A stretch of DNA of 64,000 bases from Streptomyces umbrinus (GTDB lineage Bacteria > Actinomycetota > Actinomycetes > Streptomycetales > Streptomycetaceae), in NCBI RefSeq assembly GCF_030817415.1, contig NZ_JAUSZI010000002.1, forward strand, positions 3,906,001 through 3,970,000, given 5' to 3'. The position numbers and the translations under genes are program-made. Position 1 is the stretch's first letter. Each line of letters starts with the position of its first letter. The notes below the pieces were generated by a model. The model saw only the letters and a list, made by a program, of their open reading frames with translations. It was not told the origin of the DNA and did no database searches. This document shows, piece by piece, positions 42,655 through 51,155 of this stretch.

Positions 42655-42660
42655 AGTATC
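42655..42660 (-). promoter_or_regulatory. -10 element of a leaderless promoter (AAC(2')-like gene)
   Basis: Minus-strand GATACT, then GATGCG, then ATG 42648. The same 6-nt spacing is seen at several other starts in the window. Confidence 0.42.
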
Positions 42661-42790
42661 GGACGGCCATCGCCCCAGAATTCGTCCTGATTCCGCTATT
42701 CGCGCTGATTCCACGGGCTGCGGAAGACGGGCCGCGGGAGCACGATGGGGGCCGAGCGGTCCGTGAAGCCGGCTTCGGGAGGGAGACCCG

Positions 42791-43738
42791 ATGACCACCG
42801 CACTTCCGCGTACGCGTGTGATCACCCAGTACCGCTTCGGCGGTCCTGAGGTTCTGGAGGTCGAGGAACGGGAGCGGCCCGTCGCCGGCCCGGGGGAGGT
42901 TCTGCTGCGGGTGCGCGCGGCGGGTGTCAACGCCGTTGACCGGCTGGTGCGTTCGGGCGCCGCGCCGCTCTTCGGGGAACCGCCGTTCGTCCTCGGCAAC
43001 GACGTCTCCGGGGTGGTGGAGGCGGCCGGGGCGGGCGTCACCGGGTTCCGGCCCGGTGACGAGGTCTTCGGCAAGGTCCTGGGCGGCGGGTACGCGGAAC
43101 ACGTGGCGGCCCCCGCCGACCAGTTCGCGGCGAAGCCGTCGACCCTGGACCACGTCCACGCGGCGGCCGCTCCCACCGCTACCCTCACCGCCTGGCAGGC
43201 GCTGGTCGACCTCGCCCGAGTAGGCCCGGGCACCCGGGTTCTGGTCCATGCGGCAGGGGGCGGGGTCGGTCACGCGGCGGTGCAGATCGCCAAGGCGGAG
43301 GGCGCGTACGTCGTCGGTACGGCCCGCGCCGACAAGCACGAGTTCCTGCGCGACCTGGGCGTGGACGAGCCGGTCGACCACACGGCCACGGACTTCGCCA
43401 CGGCCGTACGGGACATGGACGTCGCCCTCGACCTGATCGGCGGCGACTACGGTCCGCGTACCCTCAACACCCTGCGCCCGGGAGGACTGTTGCTGTCCGC
43501 CCTCCCCGGGGACACGGGTCTGTCGGCCGAGGACGTCGAGGCGCGCGGGATGCGTTTCGCGGTCGTGCGGGTGGAACCGTCCGGCATGCGTCTGGCGAAG
43601 ATCGCCTCACTGCTGGCGGGCGGCCGGGTACGGATCCACGTGGACGCGGTCCTGCCGTTCGCGGAGGCGGCGAAGGCCCATGAACTCGGGGAGGCGGGAC
43701 ACACCAAGGGCAAGATCGTCCTCAGCCTTCCGGAGTGA
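42791..43738 (+). CDS. Zinc-less quinone oxidoreductase (MDR family)
   Basis: 315 residues, NADPH:quinone reductase-like. ITQYRFGGPEVLEVEERERP opens the catalytic domain. VLLRVRAAGVNAVDRLVRSG, FVLGNDVSGVVEAAGAGVTG, the nucleotide fold VLVHAAGGGVGHAAVQIAKA, DVALDLIGGDYGPRTL and a C-terminal KGKIVLSLPE follow. No structural zinc Cys cluster is present. ATG 42791 with GGGAGGGAGA upstream. It is divergent from the AAC(2')-like gene; no regulator of its own is visible. Confidence 0.88.
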   Translation: MTTALPRTRVITQYRFGGPEVLEVEERERPVAGPGEVLLRVRAAGVNAVDRLVRSGAAPLFGEPPFVLGNDVSGVVEAAGAGVTGFRPGDEVFGKVLGGGYAEHVAAPADQFAAKPSTLDHVHAAAAPTATLTAWQALVDLARVGPGTRVLVHAAGGGVGHAAVQIAKAEGAYVVGTARADKHEFLRDLGVDEPVDHTATDFATAVRDMDVALDLIGGDYGPRTLNTLRPGGLLLSALPGDTGLSAEDVEARGMRFAVVRVEPSGMRLAKIASLLAGGRVRIHVDAVLPFAEAAKAHELGEAGHTKGKIVLSLPE

Positions 43739-43774
43739 ACCTCGTACCGCCCCGAGTGATCCTCTCTTACTGAA

Positions 43775-43808
43775 TGACGCATCAGCAATCCGATGTCTGA
43801 TGCTGTCA
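43775..43808 (+). promoter_or_regulatory. Inverted repeat upstream of GH97
   Basis: TGACGCATCAG (43775-43785) and CTGATGCTGTCA (43797-43808) are inverted copies apart from one inserted base. It is a likely operator; TTGACA (43815-43820) follows as a -35 box. Confidence 0.45.
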
Positions 43809-43856
43809 GATTCCTTGACATGCCCCAATACCCCCTCCACTCTCACATTTATCGAC

Positions 43857-43873
43857 CAGTCATCGGATGACTG
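43857..43873 (+). promoter_or_regulatory. 17-bp palindrome before the GH97 ribosome site
   Basis: CAGTCATC-G-GATGACTG, perfect 8-bp arms, directly upstream of the ribosome site AGGAGGGG and within the expected 5' leader or promoter. It is a second candidate operator for the GH97 gene. Confidence 0.45.
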
Positions 43874-43891
43874 CGACAGGAGGGGTTCCAC

Positions 43892-45814
43892 ATGGCGGTC
43901 CAACCCCGGGCCCGCACCATCGTGTTGACGCTCTGTTCCGCACTCCTCGCCAGCACCGCGGCGACGCTCCCGGCCCGTGCCGAGGCGCCCGCGGCACCCG
44001 CCCCGCACACGACCTGGGAGGTGCGCGGTCCGCACGGCTCCCCCACGGCCGTGGTCTCCCTCGACCCGGCCGACGGCAGCCCGGCCCTGGCGGTCAGACG
44101 CGCCGGCCGTACGGTCCTCGAACCGTCCCCCGTCGGCCTCGTCACCGAACAGGCCGACTTCTCCCGGGACCTGACCCTCACCGGCCGCTCCGACCGCACG
44201 ATCTCGGAGCGCTACACCGTCCCGACGGGCAAGTCGCACAAGCGGGTTGTCCGGATGACCGAGTCCCGTTTCCGCTTCCGTACGGCGGACGGCGCGCGTA
44301 TCGACCTGTTGACCCGCGTCGCCGCGGACGGCGTCGCGTATCGCTACGTCCTGCCGGACGATCACGGCGACGTCGTACGCGAGGCGTCCGCGTTCACCTT
44401 CCCCGCCACCGCCGAGCCCGTCATCAGTGCCTATCGCAAGGACAACGAACTCCCGTTCGTCCGCTACGAGTCCGCGGCCGCGGTACCGGCGGGCACGTAC
44501 TCGATGCAGGCCCTCTTCAAGACGGGCGGCGGCTACGCGCTCGTCGCCGAGTCGGACCTGACCGGCAGCTACGCCGGCTCCCACCTCACGCACACCGCCG
44601 GCTCCCCCACGTTCGGCGTGAGTCCGTGGAACGACGAGCCGGTCCAGGTGTCCGGCAAACTCACCACACCCTGGCGCGCGGTCGTCACCGGCGATCTGTC
44701 GACGGTCACGGAGTCGACGTTCACCGACGACCTCGCCCCCAAGTCCCGTGTCCGCGACACCTCCTGGATCAAACCGGGCCCGGCCCTGTGGACCTGGCTC
44801 GCCGGCGGCAAGGAGGCCGGGCAGAGCCTGGAGGCGCAGAAGAAGTACGTCGACTACGCGGCCGAGCGGGACTGGCCGTACGAGGTCGTCGACGCGGGCT
44901 GGTACTACAAGCCCGGCGAGTGGGACGTCATCGACCCCGACTGGCAGACGAACAACTGGATGCCGGAGCTGGTGCGTTACGGCAAGGAACGCGGCGTCGA
45001 GATCCAGGTCTGGCTCCACTACTCGCTCCTCGTCGACCCAGTCGAACGGGAGAAGTGGCTGTCCACGCTGGAGCGTTGGGGCGTCAAGGGCGTGAAGATC
45101 GACTTCATGGACTCGGAGTCCCAGGAGCGGATGGCCTGGTACGACGAGATCCTGCCGGCCACCGCGAAGCACCACCTGATGGTCAACTTCCACGGCTCCA
45201 CGATCCCCAAGGGCATCCAGCGCACCTGGCCGCACGTCATGACGCTGGAGGGCGTCGGCGGCGAGGAGAAGCGCAACAACACGCCCGAGCAGCTGGCCGC
45301 GCTCCCCTACACCCGCAACGTCATCGGCTCCATGGACTTCACCCCGGGCGCCTTCCACCGCCCCTTCCGCCCCAACGTCGGCTCGGACGCAGGCGAGTTG
45401 GGCCTGACCGTCCTCTACGAGTCCGGCATCCAGAACCTCGCCGGCACCCCGGAGTCGTACGAGGCCCGTCCGGAGGCCCGTCGCTACCTGGAGCAACTGC
45501 CCACCGGCTGGGAGGAGACCAGGCTGCTGACCGGCGATCCCGGCCGCTCCGCGGTCATGGCCCGCCGTGCGCCCGACGGCCGCTGGTTCATCGGCGGCAC
45601 GTTCGCGGGAGCGGCCCGGAGCGTGGACGTACCCATGCGTCTGGGCGCGGGCACATGGCTGGTCGAGACCGTGACCGACGGCCCCTCGGGCCTGGTCCGC
45701 GCACCGCACGTCGTCCGCGGCGGCGCCTCGCTCACCGTGCCGGTCGTGGCGGACGGCGGCTTCGCCGCGCTGGCCTGCCACTGGTATCCGGGCCGCACGA
45801 GCTGCGACCGCTGA
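43892..45814 (+). CDS. Secreted glycoside hydrolase family 97 (alpha-glucosidase/alpha-galactosidase type)
   Basis: 640 residues. Signal peptide to about residue 30 (IVLTLCSALLASTAATLPAR). The N-terminal beta-super-sandwich (residues about 40-290) includes GVAYRYVLPDDHGDVVREAS. The catalytic TIM barrel follows: SWIKPGPALWTWLAGGKEAG, YEVVDAGWYYKPGEWDVIDP, VKGVKIDFMDSESQERMAWY, LMVNFHGSTIPKGIQRTWPH, TLEGVGGEEKRNNTPEQLAA (family Glu residues, Ca region) and the C-terminal beta domain. The Asp in KIDFMDS suggests the retaining subgroup; this is uncertain. ATG with AGGAGGGG upstream. Two dyads upstream point to repression by a sugar-responsive regulator, none of which is adjacent. Confidence 0.9.
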   Translation: MAVQPRARTIVLTLCSALLASTAATLPARAEAPAAPAPHTTWEVRGPHGSPTAVVSLDPADGSPALAVRRAGRTVLEPSPVGLVTEQADFSRDLTLTGRSDRTISERYTVPTGKSHKRVVRMTESRFRFRTADGARIDLLTRVAADGVAYRYVLPDDHGDVVREASAFTFPATAEPVISAYRKDNELPFVRYESAAAVPAGTYSMQALFKTGGGYALVAESDLTGSYAGSHLTHTAGSPTFGVSPWNDEPVQVSGKLTTPWRAVVTGDLSTVTESTFTDDLAPKSRVRDTSWIKPGPALWTWLAGGKEAGQSLEAQKKYVDYAAERDWPYEVVDAGWYYKPGEWDVIDPDWQTNNWMPELVRYGKERGVEIQVWLHYSLLVDPVEREKWLSTLERWGVKGVKIDFMDSESQERMAWYDEILPATAKHHLMVNFHGSTIPKGIQRTWPHVMTLEGVGGEEKRNNTPEQLAALPYTRNVIGSMDFTPGAFHRPFRPNVGSDAGELGLTVLYESGIQNLAGTPESYEARPEARRYLEQLPTGWEETRLLTGDPGRSAVMARRAPDGRWFIGGTFAGAARSVDVPMRLGAGTWLVETVTDGPSGLVRAPHVVRGGASLTVPVVADGGFAALACHWYPGRTSCDR

Positions 45815-45839
45815 CACCGCACGTCCCTGCCGTGGACCC

Positions 45840-45869
45840 TGGCCCTGTCTCCGCACGGAGGCAGGGCCA
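45840..45869. terminator. Terminator hairpin after GH97
   Basis: TGGCCCTG-T-CTCCG, loop CA, CGGAG-G-CAGGGCCA. It lies 26 nt after the GH97 stop. The gene beyond it (pruA) is convergent. Confidence 0.55.
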
Positions 45870-46037
45870 CGGCACGTCGGCACAGCGCACGCCGCCCCCG
45901 GCCCGGAGGGGATACTTCCGGGGCGGGGGCGGTTCAGCGGGACGCCGGCCCGTGTGCGGGGACGTCCCGGTCGGGGTGCGGGCAGGTCTCGGCCCGAGTG
46001 GGGGCAGATCCCAGCCCGAGCGGGAAGGGGACAGATC

Positions 46038-47678
46038 TCAGCCCATGTGCGGGTACGGGTAGTCGGTCGGCGGGACCAGCGTCTCCTTGATGGCGCGGGT
46101 CAGGGTCCAGCGCATCAGGTTCTGCGGGGCGCCCGCCTTGTCGTTCGTACCCGAAGCGCGGCCGCCGCCGAAGGGCTGCTGGCCGACGACGGCGCCGGTC
46201 GACTTGTCGTTGATGTAGAAGTTGCCCGCGGCGTAGCGGAGCTTCTCCATCGTGTACGCGGCGGCCGCGCGGTCGCCCGCGATGACCGAGCCGGTGAGCG
46301 CGTAGTCGGACACCGACTCCATCTGGGCCAGCATCTCGTCGTACCCGTCGGCCGTGCTGTCGTCGTACACGTGCACCGCGAGGAACGGGCCGAAGTACTC
46401 CGTCGTGAAGACCTCGTTCGCCGGGTCCGTGCACTCGACGACGGTCGGGCGGACGAAGTAGCCGACCGAGTCGTCGTAGGTGCCGCCCGCGACGACCGTG
46501 CAGGACGGGTCGGCGTGCGCCCGGTCGATCGCCGCCTTGTTCTTGGCGAAGGAGCGCTCGTCGATGACGGCGCCGATGAAGTTCGACAGATCGGTGACGT
46601 CACCCATGGTGATGCCGTCGATCTCGGCCGCGAACTCCTCCTTGAAGCCGGAGTTCCAGATGGAGGCCGGGACGTACGCGCGCGAGGAGGCGCTGCACTT
46701 CTGGCCCTGGTACTCGAAGGAGCCGCGGGTCAGGGCCGTCTTCAGGACCGCGGGGTCGGCGCTCGGGTGCGCGACGACGAAGTCCTTGCCGCCGGTCTCG
46801 CCCACCATGCGCGGGTAGGTGCGGTACTTCTCGATGTTGTTGCCGACCGTCTTCCACAGGTACTGGAAGGTCTTGGTCGAGCCGGTGAAGTGGATACCGG
46901 CGAGGTCGCGGTGCTCCAGGGCGACCTCGGAGACCGCGATGCCGTCGCCGGTGACGAGGTTGATGACGCCCTTGGGGAGACCCGCCTCCTCCAGCAGTTG
47001 CATGAGCAGAACGGCCGCGTGGGTCTGCGTCGGCGACGGCTTCCACACGACCACGTTGCCCATCAGCGCGGGCGCCGTCGGCAGGTTGCCCGCGATCGCC
47101 GTGAAGTTGAAGGGCGTGATCGCGTAGACGAAGCCTTCGAGCGGGCGGTGGTCGAGACGGTTCCAGACACCCGGCGAGTTGGCCGGCGGCTGCTCGGCGA
47201 GCAGGTCACGGGCGTACTTGACGTTGAAGCGCCAGAAGTCGACCAGCTCACAGGGACAGTCGATCTCGGCCTGCTGGGCGGTCTTCGACTGGCCGAGCAT
47301 CGTCGAGGCGGCGAGCGTCTCGCGCCACGGTCCTGCCAGCAGCTCGGCGGCGCGCAGGATGATCGCGGCGCGGTCGTCGAAGGACATCGCGCGCCAGGCT
47401 GGCGCGGCGGCGAGGGCCGCGTCGATCGCGTCCTGGGCGTCCTGCTGGGTGGCGTTCGCGTACGTGCCGAGGCGGGCCTTGTGGTTGTGCGGCTGCACGA
47501 CGTCGAAGCGGTCGCCGCCGCCCATCCGCTTCTCGCCGCCGATGGTCATCGGCAGGTCGACCGGGTTCTCGGCGAGCTCCTTGAGCCTGGACTCCAGGCG
47601 GGCGCGCTCGGGAGAGCCGGGGGCATAGCCGTGCACCGGCTCGTTGACGGGGGTGGGGACCTGGGTGACGGCGTCCAT
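46038..47678 (-). CDS. pruA: L-glutamate gamma-semialdehyde dehydrogenase (P5C dehydrogenase)
   Basis: Oxidises glutamate semialdehyde to glutamate with NAD+, second step of proline breakdown. 546 residues, as in the monofunctional PruA family. Blocks: FVYAITPFNFTAIAGNLPTA, MGNVVVWKPSPTQTHAAVLL, GIHFTGSTKTFQYLWK, MVGETGGKDFVVAHPSADP (Glu general base), EYQGQKCSASSRAYVP (nucleophile Cys) and FYINDKSTGAVVGQQPFGGG. ATG 47678 with AAGGAG. It is downstream of proline dehydrogenase by 78 nt on the same strand (operon). Confidence 0.95.
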   Translation of the reverse strand: MDAVTQVPTPVNEPVHGYAPGSPERARLESRLKELAENPVDLPMTIGGEKRMGGGDRFDVVQPHNHKARLGTYANATQQDAQDAIDAALAAAPAWRAMSFDDRAAIILRAAELLAGPWRETLAASTMLGQSKTAQQAEIDCPCELVDFWRFNVKYARDLLAEQPPANSPGVWNRLDHRPLEGFVYAITPFNFTAIAGNLPTAPALMGNVVVWKPSPTQTHAAVLLMQLLEEAGLPKGVINLVTGDGIAVSEVALEHRDLAGIHFTGSTKTFQYLWKTVGNNIEKYRTYPRMVGETGGKDFVVAHPSADPAVLKTALTRGSFEYQGQKCSASSRAYVPASIWNSGFKEEFAAEIDGITMGDVTDLSNFIGAVIDERSFAKNKAAIDRAHADPSCTVVAGGTYDDSVGYFVRPTVVECTDPANEVFTTEYFGPFLAVHVYDDSTADGYDEMLAQMESVSDYALTGSVIAGDRAAAAYTMEKLRYAAGNFYINDKSTGAVVGQQPFGGGRASGTNDKAGAPQNLMRWTLTRAIKETLVPPTDYPYPHMG

Positions 47679-47756
47679 GGTGTCCGTAACTCCTTAGTGA
47701 GCGGTGTTTTCGGGGCTCAAGCCCTGGCTCTCGGTTCTGGTGCTCGGTTCTTGTTC

Positions 47757-48683
47757 TCAGCTCTTGGTGAGGATCGAGCGGCCGAAGAAGAGGAGGTTGG
47801 CCGGCTTCTCGGCGAGGCGCCGCATGAAGTAGCCGTACCAGTCGGTGCCGTACGCGGTGTAGACGCGCATGCGGTGGCCTTCGGCGGCGAGCCGCAGATG
47901 CTCGTCGCTCCTGATCCCGTACAGCATCTGGAACTCGTACTCGTCGGGCTTGCGGCCGGCGCGCCGGGCCAGCTCCTGGGCGATGGAGATGAGGCGCGGG
48001 TCGTGGGACCCGATCATCGGGTACCCCTCGCCCTCCATCAGGATGCGCAGGATGCGGACGTACGCCTTGTCGGTCTCGGCCTTCTGCTGGTACGCGACCT
48101 CGGCGGGCTCCTTGTACGCGCCCTTCACGAGCCGTACCCGGCTGCCGCTGTCGGCGAGACGGCGGGCGTCGGCCTCGGTGCGGAAGAGATAGGCCTGGAT
48201 GACGCAGCCGGTCTCCGGGAAGTCCTTCCGCAGCTCCTCGTGGATGGCGAACATCGAGTCGAGGGTGGTGTGGTCCTCGGCGTCGAGCGTGACGGTCGTA
48301 CCGATGGCGGCGGCGGCCTCGACGACCGGGCGGACGTTGGCGAGGGCGATCTCGTGGCCACCGGGGAGCGCCTGCCCGAAGAGGGACAGCTTCACCGACA
48401 TCTCGGCACGCTCTCCGAGCTCCAGCCGCTTGAGGCGGTCGATCAGCTCCAGGTACGCGTCACGGGCGAGTGTGGCCTGCTCCGGCGTGGTGATGTCCTC
48501 GCCGACCACGTCCATGGTGACCTCCAGGCCCTTGGCCGTGAGGTCCTGGATGATCGGTACGACCTGGTCGACGGACTCGCCGGGGATGAAGCGGTCGACG
48601 ACCGGCTTGGTCACCGGGGCCGCCGAGATCAGACGACGCATCCGGTCGCTGCGCGACGCGGCGAGAATCACGGGACCCAGCAC
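47757..48683 (-). CDS. Proline dehydrogenase
   Basis: FAD enzyme converting proline to P5C, 308 residues, the short monofunctional ProDH (not fused PutA). Motifs: TMDVVGEDITTPEQATLARD, SVKLSLFGQALPGGHEIALA, VTLDAEDHTTLDSMFAIHEE, VIQAYLFRTEADARRLADSG, VRLVKGAYKEPAEVAYQQKA, PMIGSHDPRLI, EFQMLYGIRSDEHLRLAAEG and a final YFMRRLAEKPANL. The start is GTG 48683 with GGAGG six nt upstream; the frame stays open upstream without a family match. It is first gene of the proDH-pruA operon, divergent from a PucR regulator that probably activates it in response to proline. Confidence 0.95.
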   Translation of the reverse strand: MLGPVILAASRSDRMRRLISAAPVTKPVVDRFIPGESVDQVVPIIQDLTAKGLEVTMDVVGEDITTPEQATLARDAYLELIDRLKRLELGERAEMSVKLSLFGQALPGGHEIALANVRPVVEAAAAIGTTVTLDAEDHTTLDSMFAIHEELRKDFPETGCVIQAYLFRTEADARRLADSGSRVRLVKGAYKEPAEVAYQQKAETDKAYVRILRILMEGEGYPMIGSHDPRLISIAQELARRAGRKPDEYEFQMLYGIRSDEHLRLAAEGHRMRVYTAYGTDWYGYFMRRLAEKPANLLFFGRSILTKS

Positions 48684-48863
48684 AGGGCACCTCCACAACA
48701 AGGCCGGCGGAAGGCCGTACCCGCCGCCGCCCGGCGGCGTTCCGGTACGACACGGAGAACCACCGTGAAACCTAAGGATCCCTCCGATCGTCGGCCATCG
48801 ACAGCTGTCACGCATCCGTGCCCTGGATCTCAGACAGATGTATGAAGGCGCGGGGAAATGATG

Positions 48864-48869
48864 GAGAAT
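48864..48869 (+). promoter_or_regulatory. -10 element of a leaderless promoter (PucR regulator)
   Basis: GAGAAT, six nt, then GTG 48876. The in-frame ATG codons at 48858 and 48861 lie on or before the hexamer, so GTG 48876 is the better start. Confidence 0.42.
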
Positions 48870-48875
48870 GCCCGG

Positions 48876-50357
48876 GTGACATCGGATCCCAAGGGCGAAT
48901 ACCAGGAGCTGGTGGACGAGATCTCGGAGCTGCTCGGCGCCCCCGCGACGCTGGAGAACCGCGACTTCGAGCTGATCGCCTTCGGCGCGTACGACAGCGA
49001 GGGCGAGCTGGACGCCTCCGCGCTGGATCCCGTACGCGCCCGCTCGATCCTCACGCGCCGCTCGACCTCGGCGGTCCGCACCTGGTTCGAGGGCTTCGGC
49101 ATCGCCCGCGCCACGGAGCCGGTCCGTATCCCGCCGACCCCCGAGGCCGGTGTCCACCGGGGCCGCGTCTGCCTCCCCGTACGCCATCGGGGTGTGGTCC
49201 TCGGGTACGTGTGGCTGCTGTCGGACGATCCGGGTCCCACCGACCAGCAGCTCTCCGCGGCGATGGAGGTCACCCCGCGCATCGGCGCCCTCCTGGCGGA
49301 CGAGGCCCAGGCGGGCGCGGACCTCAGCCGGGAGCTCCGCGCGGTCCTCACCGCCGAGAGCGGCTGGCAGCGCGACATGGCCCTGGCCGAACTCCACACG
49401 GAACTCGGCGCCCGCGGCGAGGGCCTCCACACGATGGTCTGCGTGGCCCCCTGGCCCTCGTCCCACCCCGACGACGCCCCGTCGGTCCGCACCATCCCGT
49501 CCGCCACCGCCGTCTGCGCCCTCCCCTGGGGCCCCACCGCCCAGAGCCTGGCCCTGCTGGTCCGCCTGCGCTCACCGGAGGTCCTCACTCCGGCGACAAC
49601 GGCGGCGGCCCGCCTGCTGGAGAGGGCGGAGGGGGTACGGGGATCTGTGCGGCCCCGTTCCTCCCCGGCCGAGCCCGGCCCCGCTGCGGCTCACCAGCAG
49701 ACCGGTGGCACCCAGGGCCGGGGTCCGACCCGGCCGCCGAACAAGGGCGGACAGGGCCAGGACATCGACGCCGAGACGCCCCAGCCACCGGACCGTCCGG
49801 GCGAGGCGGAGGCCGCGCGGGCGGGCGACGGGGCGGCGGGAGCCGGACGGACAGAGGGAGCGGGACGGACAGGGGCAGCGGGGCGGACAGAGGGAGCGGG
49901 GCGGGCTGCCGGACACGCGCCGGAACCGCACGGCCCCCGCCCCGGCCCGGTCGTGGCCGGGATCGCCGTGCCCCACTCCGGTCTCGCCGGCCTCGGCACC
50001 GCCTGGCAGGAGGCGTCGGCCGCCGCCCGCGCGGCGCTGGCCGAGCCGCGGCTGGGCCCGGTCGCGCAGTGGTCGTCCATCGGCCCGTACCGCCTGCTGA
50101 CGACGCTGCCGCCGACCGCCTCCCACGACCCCGCCGTACGCCCGCTCCTGGTCCCCGCCCATCGCGAACTCGCCCACACCGCCGAGGTGTTCCTCGACTG
50201 CGCGGGCCAGGCCGGCCGCACCGCCGCCGAACTGGGCATCCACCGCCAGACCCTCTACTACCGTCTCTCCCGCGTCGAACAGCTCACCGGCCTCGACCTG
50301 GCCGACGGCGAGGACCGCCTGCTCCTGCACATGGGGCTCAAGGCGCGGCGGCTCTAG
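48876..50357 (+). CDS. PucR family transcriptional regulator of proline catabolism
   Basis: About 493 residues. The N-terminal sensor part ([60 protein letters not shown]) is GAF/PucR-like. A middle GGDEF-like domain ([33 protein letters not shown]) surrounds a low-complexity insert of about 100 residues with repeats of [12 protein letters not shown]. The C-terminal HTH_30 is classic: [40 protein letters not shown]. It is divergent from proDH-pruA, the usual place for its regulator. The start is GTG 48876 (leaderless). Confidence 0.88.
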   Translation: MTSDPKGEYQELVDEISELLGAPATLENRDFELIAFGAYDSEGELDASALDPVRARSILTRRSTSAVRTWFEGFGIARATEPVRIPPTPEAGVHRGRVCLPVRHRGVVLGYVWLLSDDPGPTDQQLSAAMEVTPRIGALLADEAQAGADLSRELRAVLTAESGWQRDMALAELHTELGARGEGLHTMVCVAPWPSSHPDDAPSVRTIPSATAVCALPWGPTAQSLALLVRLRSPEVLTPATTAAARLLERAEGVRGSVRPRSSPAEPGPAAAHQQTGGTQGRGPTRPPNKGGQGQDIDAETPQPPDRPGEAEAARAGDGAAGAGRTEGAGRTGAAGRTEGAGRAAGHAPEPHGPRPGPVVAGIAVPHSGLAGLGTAWQEASAAARAALAEPRLGPVAQWSSIGPYRLLTTLPPTASHDPAVRPLLVPAHRELAHTAEVFLDCAGQAGRTAAELGIHRQTLYYRLSRVEQLTGLDLADGEDRLLLHMGLKARRL

Positions 50358-50371
50358 GCGCAGCGCCTCGG

Positions 50372-51115
50372 TCACATGTACGACTGGAAATCGAGCCGCA
50401 CGTTCTCGAAGTTTCGTTCCGCCAAATCCCGGGGGCGGATCAGCCAGGACGCGGCGCAACTGAGGGGCGTGTCCACGAACGTGAAATCCGCGCGCGCCAG
50501 CATGACGAACGCTTCGTCGTCGGTGACGGGCCAGGGTGCCGGGTCGTGATGTATCACGGACGCGTATCCGCCGAGGGTGAGTTCGCCGTTCGTGGTCTCT
50601 TCCCAGTAGTCCGACAGGTACGGGTGGATGAGCCGCACGGTTTCCTTGTCGGCGATGTCGTGGTTGGTGTCCGGCATGAACCGGTCGAGCCGGCCTCGGA
50701 GGGGGTACGGCTCGAACGTGTAGGGCGCGTCCTCGTCGGACGGAACCCGTTCCGTCGCCGCCGTTCCGGCCGGGACGTACACCACCCGGCCTTCCTGCGT
50801 GGGCCCCGGGACGTAACTCGGCTCGCTGTTGTTGGCGAAGAACAGTAAGTGCCCGTCCTCCGGCAACTGGACATCCAGTTCGCCGACCGGAACGGCGGCA
50901 CAGTCGACCGACGCGACGAATGCCGGGAAGCCGCTCCATTCGACGTCCGGGGGAAGCTGGGGATGGCCTCCATACTGTCCGACGACAAGAGCGTCGGAGC
51001 CCTCCGCAGACCGCAACTCCAGACGCGGGCGGGCAAGCCGCAGCGCCCTGTCGAGGAGATCCTCTGGCACGCCCCGCTTGCGAGCCGCAGCCCGGTATTC
51101 GTCAAGTGCGTTCAT
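50372..51115 (-). CDS. DUF1963 (YwqG-like) protein
   Basis: 247 residues. YwqG/DUF1963 blocks: LVVGQYGGHPQLPPDVEW, FVASVDCAAVPVGELDVQLP, DGHLLFFANN, VVYVPAGTAATERVPSDED, YPLRGRLDRFMPDTNHDIAD and LLARAD-like VMLARADFTFVDTPLSCAAS. The function is unknown; the family may act in DNA-unrelated stress or as immunity proteins. The same reading frame continues upstream through the FAD monooxygenase remnant to 53416; that continuity is accidental, and ATG 51115 is where homology begins. It converges with the PucR gene. Confidence 0.82.
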   Translation of the reverse strand: MNALDEYRAAARKRGVPEDLLDRALRLARPRLELRSAEGSDALVVGQYGGHPQLPPDVEWSGFPAFVASVDCAAVPVGELDVQLPEDGHLLFFANNSEPSYVPGPTQEGRVVYVPAGTAATERVPSDEDAPYTFEPYPLRGRLDRFMPDTNHDIADKETVRLIHPYLSDYWEETTNGELTLGGYASVIHHDPAPWPVTDDEAFVMLARADFTFVDTPLSCAASWLIRPRDLAERNFENVRLDFQSYM

Positions 51116-51155
51116 GACCGTCAGTCTGCAACAGCGGTCTGACAGACCCCCGTTG

